The notes under the pieces: model-generated
Database searches by the model: none
Told to the model about the DNA's origin: nothing
Seen by the model: the letters and a program-made list of their open reading frames with translations, nothing else
Shown here: positions 35,575-43,873 of the stretch, piece by piece
How positions within the stretch are numbered: position 1 is the stretch's first letter
Layout: each line of letters starts with the position of its first letter
Source of the DNA: Ancylobacter novellus
GTDB lineage: Bacteria; Pseudomonadota; Alphaproteobacteria; Rhizobiales; Methylopilaceae
Direction: 5' to 3'
Assembly (NCBI GenBank): GCA_003241695.1
Contig: QFPN01000011.1
Span: 1-64,000 of the forward strand
DNA length: 64,000 nucleotides
Made by a program: the position numbers and the translations under genes

Positions 35575-35665
35575 GTCATCCCCCGGCTTGTCCGGGGGAT
35601 CCAGACTTGCAGTAAGGCAGCGGAGCTGCGACGCGATGGATGCCCCGGACAAGCCGGGGCATGAC
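35575..35665. repeat. Intergenic palindromic repeat (copy D)
   Basis: Arms 35575-35603 and 35637-35665 are 29 bp each with two mismatches (GTCATCCCCCGGCTTGTCCG on the left; the right arm runs TGCCCCGGACAAGCCGGGGC to ATGAC). It lies between the GT2 and map genes. The arm pattern GTCAT-(G/C)CCCGGCTTG is a common dispersed element of alphaproteobacteria and matches copies E and F at 48321 and 48749. Confidence 0.88.
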
Positions 35666-35763
35666 GCGCCTCTTCCCCGATGGCGGCGTCGCCTCCGCTT
35701 GGCGTCCCGCGCCCTCGCGCTTATGTTGCGGCTCTCATTCGAAGCCGCAAAGACCCATCGCCA

Positions 35764-36591
35764 ATGACCTTCGTCGACGCCCAGACCGCTCCCTTGCGCA
35801 AGACGGGCGCGATCAAGCTTCACGGCCCGGACGCCTTCGAAGGCATGCGCAAGGCCGGCCGCCTCGTCGCCGAGGCGCTGGACATGCTGGGCGAGCACGT
35901 GAAGCCGGGCGTCACGACCGAGACGCTCGACCGTCTCGCGCTCGAATTCGGCATGGACAACGGCGCACTGCCCGCCTGCCTGCACTACCGCGGCTACACC
36001 CACACGATCTGCACCTCGATCAACCACGTGGTCTGCCACGGCATCCCGAACGACAAGCCGCTGCGGGAGGGCGACGTAGTCAATGTCGACGTGACCTACA
36101 TCCTCGACGGCTGGCACGGCGATTCGAGCCGGATGTACGCGATCGGCGCTATCCCGCGCCGGGCCGAGCGGCTGATCGAGATCACCTACGAGTCGCTGAT
36201 GCGCGGCGTCGCTGCCGTGAAGCCCGGCGCCACGACCGGCGACATCGGCGCGGCGATCCAGGATTACGCCGAGGGCGAGCGCTGCTCGGTGGTGCGCGAC
36301 TTCTGCGGCCACGGCATCGGCCGCCTGTTCCATGACGAGCCGAACATCCTGCATTACGGCCGGAAGGGTGAAGGCGCGGAGCTAAAACCCGGCATGCTGT
36401 TCACGATCGAGCCGATGATCAATCTCGGCCGCCCGCACGTGAAGATTCTGAGCGACGGCTGGACCGCGGTCACCCGCGACCGGTCGCTTTCCGCCCAGTA
36501 CGAACACATGGTGGGCGTGACGGAAGATGGCTACGAGATCTTCACCGAGTCGCCCAAGGAACTGATGCGGCCGGTCTTCGCGGCGGCCTGA
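35764..36591 (+). CDS. map: Methionine aminopeptidase type I
   Basis: Metalloenzyme of 275 residues that removes the N-terminal methionine from nascent proteins. Metal ligands are visible in VVNVDVTYILDGWHGDSSRM (two aspartates), CGHGIGRLFHDEPNI (histidine), FTIEPMINLG (glutamate), and SAQYEHMVGV (glutamate). The substrate-binding histidine lies in CTSINHVVCHGIP. An in-frame ATG at 35680 is not used because it would add a leader without conservation. It precedes radC, as in many Hyphomicrobiales. Its action on Met-Thr N-termini may matter for the Anbu peptidase encoded 5 kb downstream. Confidence 0.97.
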   Translation: MTFVDAQTAPLRKTGAIKLHGPDAFEGMRKAGRLVAEALDMLGEHVKPGVTTETLDRLALEFGMDNGALPACLHYRGYTHTICTSINHVVCHGIPNDKPLREGDVVNVDVTYILDGWHGDSSRMYAIGAIPRRAERLIEITYESLMRGVAAVKPGATTGDIGAAIQDYAEGERCSVVRDFCGHGIGRLFHDEPNILHYGRKGEGAELKPGMLFTIEPMINLGRPHVKILSDGWTAVTRDRSLSAQYEHMVGVTEDGYEIFTESPKELMRPVFAAA

Positions 36592-36717
36592 CGAGGTCGC
36601 TGCGCTCCTCACCTTGAGTAGGCGGCGGAGAGCAGGCGTTTCGAAGCGCGGAGTTCCTTGCCGCGCGTTTCGCCTCGGGCCACCATGCGCTCCGTCACCC
36701 TCGACGCCCGAGCGCGC

Positions 36718-37476
36718 ATGTCCGCAGATCTCGAACGCCCCCTGCCCGGCCTCGACGAGGCGCCGGCCGAGCGCAAAAAGGCGGCGCCTTCGGATGAGGA
36801 GACGTCCCCTCATTATCTCGGTCATCGCACCCGGCTGAAGGCGCGTTTTCTCGAAAGCGGCCCGGAAGCGCTGCCCGATTACGAACTGCTCGAACTCGTG
36901 CTGTTCCGCACGCTTCCGCGCGGAGACGTGAAGCCGCTCGCCAAGCAGTTGATCGCGACCTTCGGCTCCTTCGCCGACACGCTCGCGGCGCCTTATCAGC
37001 GGCTCGTCGAGATCAAGGGCGTGAAGGACGCGACCGCGACCGACTTCAAGGTGATCGAGGCCGCGGCGCGCCGCTTCGCAAAGGGCGCGATCGGCAAGCG
37101 CCCGGTTCTTTCTTCCTGGTCCGCAGTCATCGATTACTGCCGCACCGCCATGGCCTTCGACGACCGCGAGCGGTTCCGCATCCTGTTCCTCGACAAGCGC
37201 AACCAGCTCATCGCCGACGAGATCCAGCAGTCCGGCACCATCGATCACACGCCGGTCTATCCGCGCGAGGTGGTGCGGCGCGCCCTCGAACTGAGGGCCA
37301 CGGCTCTCATCCTCGTGCACAACCATCCGTCCGGCGACCCGACCCCGAGCCGCGCCGACATCGAAATGACCCGCACCATCGTGAGCGTCGCGAAGCCTCT
37401 CGGGATCGAGATCCACGACCATGTGATCGTGGGACGCGACGGGCATGCGAGCTTTCGGGGTCTCAAGCTCATCTGA
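36718..37476 (+). CDS. radC: RadC family protein (JAMM motif)
   Basis: Protein of 252 residues of the RadC family. After a variable N-terminus, a helix-hairpin-helix-like region (about 50-120) contains LESGPEALPDYELLELVLF and RLVEIKGVKDATA. The C-terminal JAB/MPN domain has the zinc motif HNHPSGDPTPSRAD (H201, H203, D214) with the upstream glutamate in LIADEIQQSGTIDHTPVYPREVV. Despite the name, its role in DNA repair is doubtful and its biochemical function is unknown. The start at 36718 is one of two plausible ATGs (also 36685). Confidence 0.93.
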   Translation: MSADLERPLPGLDEAPAERKKAAPSDEETSPHYLGHRTRLKARFLESGPEALPDYELLELVLFRTLPRGDVKPLAKQLIATFGSFADTLAAPYQRLVEIKGVKDATATDFKVIEAAARRFAKGAIGKRPVLSSWSAVIDYCRTAMAFDDRERFRILFLDKRNQLIADEIQQSGTIDHTPVYPREVVRRALELRATALILVHNHPSGDPTPSRADIEMTRTIVSVAKPLGIEIHDHVIVGRDGHASFRGLKLI

Positions 37477-37581
37477 CGCGTGGAAAGGCGTCCGGCGCCT
37501 GAAAAACGGGCGCCTGCCCCCTTTCCACGGGCGTGCGGTGGATTAGCATCTCTCAAATCAGGTCCGTACGGAGTCCCCCGC

Positions 37582-39003
37582 TTGCCCCCCCTCGCCTTCG
37601 ACGAAATGACGCTTCAGGACGGCTCGGTCCGCGAGGCGTACGGCAAGCTCTCTGAATGGCTGAACGCGGCGCCGACCGACCTGCTCGACTACCGCGTGAA
37701 GGAAGCCGAGCTGCTGTTCCGCCGCATCGGCATCACCTTCGCGGTCTACGGCGACCAGCAGGCGCAGGAGCGCCTGATCCCCTTCGACATCATTCCGCGC
37801 ATCATCACCGGGCCGGAATGGACGACGCTGAAGGCGGGGCTCGAACAGCGCGTCAAGGCGCTCAACATGTACATCGCGGACGTCTACGGCGCGCGCGAGG
37901 TGCTCAAGGCCGGCGTGGTGCCCGACGACCTCGTGTTCCAGAACGAGGCCTTCCGGCCAGAGATGGCCGGCAAGCGGCCGCCGCACGACCTCTGGGTCCA
38001 CATCGCGGGCATCGACATTGTCCGGGTCGACGCCGACAACTTCTATGTGCTCGAGGACAACGCCCGCACGCCCTCCGGCGTCTCCTACATGCTGGAGAAC
38101 CGCGAGGTCATGATCCGGCTGTTTCCGGAGCTTTTCTCGCGTCACCGGGTCGCGCCTGTCGAGCGCTACGCCGACGAACTGCTGGCGACCCTTCGGTCGA
38201 TCGCGCCGCGCTCCTCGTCGGCCGATCCGACAGTCGTGCTGATGACGCCCGGCGTCTACAACTCCGCCTATTACGAGCACTCGTTCCTCGCCGACAAGCT
38301 CGGCGTCGAGCTGGTCGAGGGCCGTGACCTGTTCGTGCGGGACGACGTCGTCTACATGCGCACGACCGAGGGTCCGAAGCGCGTCGACGTGATCTACCGA
38401 CGCATCGACGACGAATGGATCGACCCGCTGGTCTTCAAGCCCGAAAGCGCGCTCGGCGTGCCGGGGCTCATGAGCGCCTACCACGCCGGCAACGTCACGC
38501 TGACCAACGCGGTCGGGACCGGCGTCGCCGACGACAAGGCGATCTACAGCTACATGCCCGAGATCATCAAATTCTACCTCGGGGCCGAGCCGCTACTGAA
38601 GAACGTGCCGACCTATCGCTGCCGGGAGCCCGAGGCGCTCTCCTACGTGCTCGACAATCTGTCGGACCTCGTCGTCAAGGAGGTTCACGGCTCCGGCGGC
38701 TACGGCATGCTGGTCGGCCCGCACGCGACCAAGGAGCAGATCGAGCTGTTCCGGACGAAGCTCAAGGCGTCGCCGGCCGGGTTCATCGCGCAGCCGACGC
38801 TCGCGCTCTCGACCTGCCCCACCTACGTCAATTCCGGCGTCGCGCCGCGCCACGTCGACCTCCGCCCCTTCGTGCTGACGGGCTCGGACGAGGTCCGCAT
38901 CGTGCCCGGCGGCCTCACCCGCGTGGCCATGAAGGAAGGTTCGCTGGTCGTGAACTCCAGCCAGGGCGGCGGAACCAAGGACACCTGGGTGCTGGACGAA
39001 TGA
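37582..39003 (+). CDS. Circularly permuted ATP-grasp protein, first gene of the Anbu operon
   Basis: Circularly permuted type 2 ATP-grasp protein of 473 residues, a predicted amide or peptide ligase. Seen: LAFDEMTLQDGSVREAYGKL at the N-terminus, ERLIPFDIIPRII, ALNMYIADVYG, VLEDNARTPSGVSYMLENRE (ATP-grasp core), TPGVYNSAYYEHSFLAD, VDVIYRRIDDEWIDPL, and KEVHGSGGYGMLVG plus TRVAMKEGSLVVNSSQGGG near the C-terminus. TTG at 37582 has a GGAG site 8 bases upstream and gives the family start; ATG at 37606 is the alternative. It is followed by alpha-E, transglutaminase and Anbu genes, the conserved neighbourhood of this family. The ligated substrate is unknown. Confidence 0.92.
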   Translation: MPPLAFDEMTLQDGSVREAYGKLSEWLNAAPTDLLDYRVKEAELLFRRIGITFAVYGDQQAQERLIPFDIIPRIITGPEWTTLKAGLEQRVKALNMYIADVYGAREVLKAGVVPDDLVFQNEAFRPEMAGKRPPHDLWVHIAGIDIVRVDADNFYVLEDNARTPSGVSYMLENREVMIRLFPELFSRHRVAPVERYADELLATLRSIAPRSSSADPTVVLMTPGVYNSAYYEHSFLADKLGVELVEGRDLFVRDDVVYMRTTEGPKRVDVIYRRIDDEWIDPLVFKPESALGVPGLMSAYHAGNVTLTNAVGTGVADDKAIYSYMPEIIKFYLGAEPLLKNVPTYRCREPEALSYVLDNLSDLVVKEVHGSGGYGMLVGPHATKEQIELFRTKLKASPAGFIAQPTLALSTCPTYVNSGVAPRHVDLRPFVLTGSDEVRIVPGGLTRVAMKEGSLVVNSSQGGGTKDTWVLDE

Positions 39004-39052
39004 CCCGGATCCCCGACATTTCAGCCCGCACGCGCATCCGGAACGTCCGCCC

Positions 39053-39994
39053 ATGCTGAGCCGCACCGCCGACAATCTGTTCTGGCTGTCGCGCTACATG
39101 GAGCGGGCGGACTCGCTCGCGCGCATTCTGGACGCGACCCAGCGTCTCGCCTCGCTTCCGGCGGCCTATGGCGGCAAGACGAACGAATGGGAAAGCGCCC
39201 TCGAGACGGCCGGCGTCGCGGGAGCGTTCTTCGCGAAGCACGACGAGGCGGACCACGATTCCGTCGTCGCCTATCTCGCCTTCGACCGGGACAACCCGTC
39301 GTCGATCCTGAGCTGCTTCGAGACCGCGCGTCACAACGCGCGCTCGGTGCGGACCGCGCTCACCATGGAGATGTGGGATGCGATCAACGGCGCCTGGATC
39401 GAGCTGCGCCGGACCGCCGACCGCAAGCTCGCCGGAGAGGAGCTCAGCCGCTTCCTCACTTGGGTGAAGGAGATTTCGCTGCGCTTCGACGGCTCCGCCT
39501 CGCGCACGATGCTCCGCAACGACATCTACGACTTCTCGCGGCTCGGCATGCTGCTCGAGCGCGCCGACAACACGGCCCGCATCCTCGACGTGAAGTATCA
39601 CCTGCTGCTGCCCGCCAAGGACGCGGTCGGCGGCGGCCTCGACTACTATCAATGGTCGGCGATCCTGCGGGCGGTCTCGGCGGTGAACAGCTACCACTGG
39701 GTCTATCGCGAAAGCCTGAAGCCCTGGCTGGTCGCCGACCTCCTGATCCTCAACGACCAGATGCCGCGCTCGCTCGCCGCCTGCTACGGCGAGCTTGTGC
39801 GCCATCTCGACGATCTCGCCCGCGCCTATGGCAGGCAGGGGCCGGCGCAGAGGCTCGCGCGCGCAAGCCGCGTGAAGCTCGAGAACGCCGACATCCGCGA
39901 GGTGTTCCAGGGCGGGCTGCACGAGTTCATCACCGGCTTCATCGGCGACAACAACCGCCTCGGCACGGCGATTCACGAACAGTATCTCGCGTGA
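39053..39994 (+). CDS. Alpha-E domain protein
   Basis: All-helical alpha-E family protein of 313 residues. The family N-terminus MLSRTADNLFWLSRYMERAD is exact, followed by FDRDNPSSILSCFETARHNARSVR at about residues 78-101, and RNDIYDFSRLGMLLERADNTARILDVKYH in the middle. No enzymatic function has been shown; alpha-E proteins are always found beside circularly permuted ATP-grasp proteins and are thought to be partners of the ligase. It starts 49 bases after the ATP-grasp gene and ends 10 bases before the transglutaminase gene, so it is in one operon with them. Confidence 0.95.
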   Translation: MLSRTADNLFWLSRYMERADSLARILDATQRLASLPAAYGGKTNEWESALETAGVAGAFFAKHDEADHDSVVAYLAFDRDNPSSILSCFETARHNARSVRTALTMEMWDAINGAWIELRRTADRKLAGEELSRFLTWVKEISLRFDGSASRTMLRNDIYDFSRLGMLLERADNTARILDVKYHLLLPAKDAVGGGLDYYQWSAILRAVSAVNSYHWVYRESLKPWLVADLLILNDQMPRSLAACYGELVRHLDDLARAYGRQGPAQRLARASRVKLENADIREVFQGGLHEFITGFIGDNNRLGTAIHEQYLA

Positions 39995-40004
39995 GGCCGG
40001 GCCG

Positions 40005-40925
40005 ATGAGGCTGAAGATCCGTCACGAGACGATCTATGGTTTCGAGACGCCGCCCTCGTCCGTCGTGCAGACGCTGAGGCTCACGCCGCGCAGCTTCGAC
40101 GGGCAGCATATCGTGCGCTGGCGCCTCGACGTCGACCGCAACTGCCGCCTCCGCGCTTCGGAAGACGCTTTCGGCAACCTCACCCACGTCTTCATGGTCG
40201 AGGGGCCGCTCGACAGTCTCGCCGTGCTTGTCGAGGGCGAAGTCGACACGCAGGACGTAAACGGCGTGGTCCGCGGCGCGGCGGAGCGCTTTCCTCCGCC
40301 GCTCTATCTGCGCGAGACCGACCTCACGACGCCCGATCTCGACATTCAGGTCTTCGCCGCCGACGCCACGGCCGGCGCGAGCGACCCGCTCGACCGTCTT
40401 CATCGGCTGCTTTCGGCCGTGCACGAGACGGTGGCGTTCGATCCGGAAGGCAATGAGGCCGCCGCGACCGCCGCGGAAGCTTTCGGCTTGAAGCGCGGCG
40501 TGGCGCAGGACCTCGCGCATGTCTTTCTCGCCGCGGCCCGCAGGCTCGGCGCGCCCGCCCGCTTCGTGACCGGCTATCTGAATCTCGAAAGCCTGAAGGC
40601 GGAAGCCGCAGCGGCGCAGGATCAGTCGGGGCAGGAGCAGGCCCAATCCATGACGGCGCCCGCGGCAGAGGCGCAGGAGAAGCCCTCGCCGCGCGATCCG
40701 GGACATGTCTGGGCGGAAGCGCATGTTCCGGGTCTCGGCTGGGTCGGATTCGACCCCGTGCTCGGCTTGTGCGTCACGGAAGCGCATGTGCGCGTGGCTA
40801 TCGGCCTCGACCATCTCGGCGCGGCGCCCGCGCGTGGATCGCGTTACGGCGGGGTCGGCGAGGAGCTTACGGTGAAGATCTCGGTCGAGAACGCAGGAGC
40901 CCGCCGTATTTCCCGTCGTCTTTGA
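40005..40925 (+). CDS. Transglutaminase-fold protein lacking the catalytic cysteine
   Basis: Protein of 306 residues of the bacterial transglutaminase-like family in Anbu operons. The N-terminal beta domain begins MRLKIRHETIYGFETPPSS and has the family LRLTPR. The core segment is LKRGVAQDLAHVFLAAARR; active relatives read G-V-C-Q-D here, so alanine 167 (codon GCG at 40503-40505) replaces the nucleophile. The other two triad positions remain: H234 in GHVWAEAHVPG and D250 in GWVGFDP. A glutamine/alanine-rich insertion of about 30 residues (198-228) lies between them. It is probably a pseudoenzyme or a binding protein; its reading frame is otherwise intact. Confidence 0.88.
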   Translation: MRLKIRHETIYGFETPPSSVVQTLRLTPRSFDGQHIVRWRLDVDRNCRLRASEDAFGNLTHVFMVEGPLDSLAVLVEGEVDTQDVNGVVRGAAERFPPPLYLRETDLTTPDLDIQVFAADATAGASDPLDRLHRLLSAVHETVAFDPEGNEAAATAAEAFGLKRGVAQDLAHVFLAAARRLGAPARFVTGYLNLESLKAEAAAAQDQSGQEQAQSMTAPAAEAQEKPSPRDPGHVWAEAHVPGLGWVGFDPVLGLCVTEAHVRVAIGLDHLGAAPARGSRYGGVGEELTVKISVENAGARRISRRL

Positions 40926-41041
40926 CGTGGCGGCGGCGCAGCCCGGCGCCGATCTTTAGGACATGGCGCGCCTTCGCGCATTGTGCGGGCCGCGTATCCC
41001 TTGCTAGCTTCCCGCCCGCGGAAGCTTCGGGGTTTTTATCC

Positions 41042-41800
41042 ATGACGTACTGCGTCGGCATTCTGGTCCGCGACGGCCTCGTGATGATCGCGGACACGCG
41101 GACCAATGCGGGCATCGACAACATCGCGACCTTCCGCAAGCTCAAGATCGTCTCGGAGAAGGGCCGCCGCACGCTCGCGATCGCGACGTCGGGGAATCTT
41201 TCAGTCAGCCAGTCGGTGCTGTCGATGCTCGCCGAGGGCGTCGAGAATCAGGAGACAGGCGAACTCGAGACGCTCGAGGCTCAGCCCACCATGTTCAAGG
41301 CCGCGCAACTCGTCGGCCGCGCGGTGCGCGAAGTCTGGCGGGTCGACGGCGCGAGCCTCGAGCAGATGACGGCGCGCTTCGACGTCCAGATGCTGTTTGG
41401 CGGTCAGGTCGCGGGCGGACGGCTGCGGCTGTTCATGATCTACGCCGCCGGCAACTTCATCGAGGTGACGCCGGACACGCCCTACTTCCAGATCGGCGAG
41501 CACAAATATGGCAAGCCGATCCTCGATCGCGCCGTGACCTACGACACGGACCTCTATGACGCGCTGAAGATCGGACTGATCTCGATGGATTCGACGATGC
41601 GGTCCAATCTCGGCGTCGGGCCGCCCATTGACGTGCTGGTGCTGCGGAAGGACGCTCTGACGCCCGAGCTCGATTTCCGCATCGAGCCGAACGACCAGTA
41701 TTTTCTTGATCTGCGCGAACGCTGGTCGAAAGCGCTGCGCGAAGCCCACATGCACATTCCGCGGCCGCCCTACGGCGCCAACGTGCCGGGAGACATCTGA
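41042..41800 (+). CDS. Anbu proteasome-like peptidase (BPH family)
   Basis: Anbu (bacterial proteasome homologue) of 252 residues, a self-compartmentalised Ntn-hydrolase-fold protein. Threonine 2 in MTYCVGILVRDGLVMIADTR would become the N-terminal nucleophile once methionine is removed; the D-T-R of MIADTRTN and a lysine in FRKLKIV match the proteasome active site. Further family traits are TSGNLSVSQSVL, LFGGQVAGGRLRLFMIYAAGNFIE and LDRAVTYDTDLYDALKIGLISMDSTM. It is the fourth gene of the ATP-grasp, alpha-E, transglutaminase, Anbu operon, after a 116-base gap. Substrates and the role of the operon are not established. Confidence 0.95.
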   Translation: MTYCVGILVRDGLVMIADTRTNAGIDNIATFRKLKIVSEKGRRTLAIATSGNLSVSQSVLSMLAEGVENQETGELETLEAQPTMFKAAQLVGRAVREVWRVDGASLEQMTARFDVQMLFGGQVAGGRLRLFMIYAAGNFIEVTPDTPYFQIGEHKYGKPILDRAVTYDTDLYDALKIGLISMDSTMRSNLGVGPPIDVLVLRKDALTPELDFRIEPNDQYFLDLRERWSKALREAHMHIPRPPYGANVPGDI

Positions 41801-41845
41801 CGGCAGCCACGGTCCAGACGGGCCTTCACCGCCGCGAACATCGTC

Positions 41846-42343
41846 TCACTCGCCGAGCGTCGGCCCCTGCGGCGCTTCGGGCCGGGCGCCGCCTTTGCAG
41901 TCGATAAGCCACACGTCGTAGATCGGGTGCTCGACGCCGGTCAGGCCGGGGCTCGAGGCGAACATCCAGCCGGAATAGATTCGCCGCTGTTCGTTGGTCA
42001 GCGTGACCTCGTCGACGTCGACGTAGGAGGTCGTGTTCGGCGCCTCGGTCGGCGGCCGCGTGTAGCAGACATGCGGCGTGACCTGGAGCTTGCCGAAGGT
42101 CGACGTCTTGTCGATCGGAGCGTCAAATTCAGTGATCCGACCGGTGATCTTGTCGAGGCCGTTGAACACCGCGACGGGATTCGAGATCCGCGGCGTCGGC
42201 TGCATCACTTCGGGACGAGCGGCCTTCGGTTTCTGTTCGAGCGTCGAGGTTCCGGGATTCTGGGCGGTGGCTTCCGCCAGAGGCCAGGCCGCGACCGGCA
42301 GTGCGATCCAGGCGGAGGCGATCAGGAGACTGCGGAAGGACAA
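41846..42343 (-). CDS. DUF2155 domain-containing protein
   Basis: Exported protein of 165 residues. A signal peptide ends near residue 27 (AEATA). The DUF2155 domain follows from about residue 57: VAVFNGLDKITGRITEFDAPI, KLQVTPHVCYTRPPTEAPNT, VDVDEVTLTNEQRRIYSGWM, and VEHPIYDVWLIDC. Two cysteines (in HVCYTRP and LIDCKGG) probably form a disulfide. Function unknown; the family is nearly limited to alphaproteobacteria and is usually encoded right after aat. Here it is 9.5 kb away, next to NDUFA12, on the opposite strand. It converges with Anbu, 45 bases apart. Confidence 0.92.
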   Translation of the reverse strand: MSFRSLLIASAWIALPVAAWPLAEATAQNPGTSTLEQKPKAARPEVMQPTPRISNPVAVFNGLDKITGRITEFDAPIDKTSTFGKLQVTPHVCYTRPPTEAPNTTSYVDVDEVTLTNEQRRIYSGWMFASSPGLTGVEHPIYDVWLIDCKGGARPEAPQGPTLGE

Positions 42344-42430
42344 GGGCTCTCCACCTCGCGGGATACGCGAACGATTCTCGCGACGCGACGGATCAAGCGC
42401 CGGAATTCGGGCTCCGGCGAGGCGAAGGCC

Positions 42431-42853
42431 TCAGTCGCCGGGCGACCAGGCCTGATAGTCGCCGGTCGCGGCGGGGCGCTTGCCGGTCGAGAGCGTCGAC
42501 CCCTGAGGGCGGTAGGCGGCGGCCGTCCCGGTGCGGTTCGAGAGATGCGGCTTCTGCCACTCGCGCGGCGCGTAGTTCTCGTTCGCGGGCGGCACGTTGA
42601 CCGTGTAGTGCATCCAACCGTGCCAGCCGGGAGGAATTTCGGACGCGTCGGCGTAACCGGCGTAGATCACCCAGCGCCGTTCCGTCCCGAAAGCGGCGTT
42701 CTTTTTTGGATCGTTCGGCAGGCGATAATACCGGTTGCCGAACTCGTCCTCGCCGACGAGTTCTCCCTTGGCCCGCGCGATCGCCACGCGGGTGCCGATC
42801 GTGGATCCGTTCCACCAGGTGAAGATGTCGGTGAGGATGCTCATCAGGGACAT
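42431..42853 (-). CDS. NADH:ubiquinone oxidoreductase subunit NDUFA12
   Basis: Accessory subunit of respiratory complex I, 140 residues, homologous to mitochondrial NDUFA12/B17.2, an alphaproteobacterial trait. Seen: IFTWWNGSTIGTRVAIARAKG, LVGEDEFGNRYYRL, RRWVIYAGYADASEIPPGWHGWMHYTVNVPP, and YAPREWQKPHLSNRTGTAAAYRPQGS. It binds the matrix-side arm near the quinone site and helps stability or assembly. It lies 87 bases upstream of the DUF2155 gene on the same strand, its usual neighbour in Hyphomicrobiales. Confidence 0.95.
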   Translation of the reverse strand: MSLMSILTDIFTWWNGSTIGTRVAIARAKGELVGEDEFGNRYYRLPNDPKKNAAFGTERRWVIYAGYADASEIPPGWHGWMHYTVNVPPANENYAPREWQKPHLSNRTGTAAAYRPQGSTLSTGKRPAATGDYQAWSPGD

Positions 42854-42882
42854 TGGCGCCGCCCGTCCGGACGTTTCGAAAC

Positions 42883-42907
42883 GGCTCCCGGTATGGAGCC
42901 GGGAGCC
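42883..42907 (-). terminator. Hairpin downstream of the RTX-repeat gene
   Basis: A 9-bp perfect stem (42883-42891 with 42899-42907, GGCTCCCGG/CCGGGAGCC) with a 7-base loop lies 33 bases past the stop of the minus-strand RTX gene and before NDUFA12. On the minus strand it is followed by GTTTCG, a short T-containing tail. It probably separates the two transcripts. Confidence 0.5.
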
Positions 42908-42940
42908 CGCCGTGTCCAGACGGGTTTCGCTCCGACGCGT

Positions 42941-43873
42941 TCAGATCACTTTAAAGTCGTCGGCGGAGAGCGCGGTCCAGTCGACCAGCTCCGCGATCAG
43001 CACCGCGGCGCCTTCGCCAGAACCGTCGGCGTCGTAATAGAGCAGGCCCGCGCCCTGATCGTAGATGAGGCGCTGTCCGGCCTCGGTCGCGACCCCGCCC
43101 TCGATCACGGCGAAGACGCCGTCGTCGAGACGACCGAGCTCGATCGCGCCGAACGTCTCCTGCTTCAGAAGAATGCGGTCTTCGCCGGAAACGAAGTCGG
43201 TGATGAAGTCGGCGTCGCCGAGCGGACCCTTGAAGACGAAACTGTCCTTTCCGGAGCCGCCTTCGAGCGTGTCGCGACCTGGTCCGCCCGCGATCCTGTC
43301 CTCTCCGGCGCCGCCCGTGATGCTGTCGGCGCCGTGGCCGCCGCGCAGGCGATCCGCGCCATCCCCGCCGTCGATCGTGTCGCGGCCGCGACCGCCGCTC
43401 AATTTGTCTTCGCCGCCCTGGCCCGAAAGATCGTCGCTCCCGCGGCCGCCGAAGAAGATGTCGGCGGCGTGTTCGCCAGTGACGGAATCCGCCTCGGCCG
43501 AGCCGAAGACGTAGTGCGAGACGCCGCCTTCGCCGACGAAGGTTCCAGCCGTCGCGTAGACGGTGACGTCGAACTCGACCCGCATGTCGACGCCCTGGTC
43601 TCCGTAGTCGCGGATCTCGTAGCTGCCGCGCTCGGTCACGCCGTCCTCGAGCCCGGCGGAGAACTCCATCGTCATCGGCCGGTCGATGGTCTGCGAGACG
43701 CCGTCGGCGTCCTCGCCGAGATCGGCGAGGATCTCGCCGTCCCAGATCCAGAGCTCCTGCTCGGAATCATAGGACCCGCTCAGCCCGTAATCGAAGAGCA
43801 GCGCGACCCCGTCGTCGGTTCGGGTGATTTCGAACAGCGGCGAAACCTGAAGCTCGTAGTTGCTGATCCGCAT
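42941..43873 (-). CDS. RTX-type calcium-binding repeat protein
   Basis: Protein of 310 residues with hemolysin-type calcium-binding nonapeptide repeats. The N-terminal about 130 residues are acidic and not recognised (YELQVSPLFEITRTDDG). From about residue 138 a run of GGxGxDxxx units follows (FGGRGSDDLSGQGGEDKLSG, GRGRDTIDGGDGADRLRGG, GADSITGGAGEDRIAGGPG, RDTLEGGSGKDSFVF), then a C-terminal beta segment. RTX repeats fold on calcium outside the cell and usually mark type I secretion by an uncleaved C-terminal signal. There is no N-terminal signal peptide, and no ABC exporter is encoded nearby. Cargo function unknown. ATG at 43873 is used; an earlier ATG at 43948 lacks support. Confidence 0.85.
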   Translation of the reverse strand: MRISNYELQVSPLFEITRTDDGVALLFDYGLSGSYDSEQELWIWDGEILADLGEDADGVSQTIDRPMTMEFSAGLEDGVTERGSYEIRDYGDQGVDMRVEFDVTVYATAGTFVGEGGVSHYVFGSAEADSVTGEHAADIFFGGRGSDDLSGQGGEDKLSGGRGRDTIDGGDGADRLRGGHGADSITGGAGEDRIAGGPGRDTLEGGSGKDSFVFKGPLGDADFITDFVSGEDRILLKQETFGAIELGRLDDGVFAVIEGGVATEAGQRLIYDQGAGLLYYDADGSGEGAAVLIAELVDWTALSADDFKVI

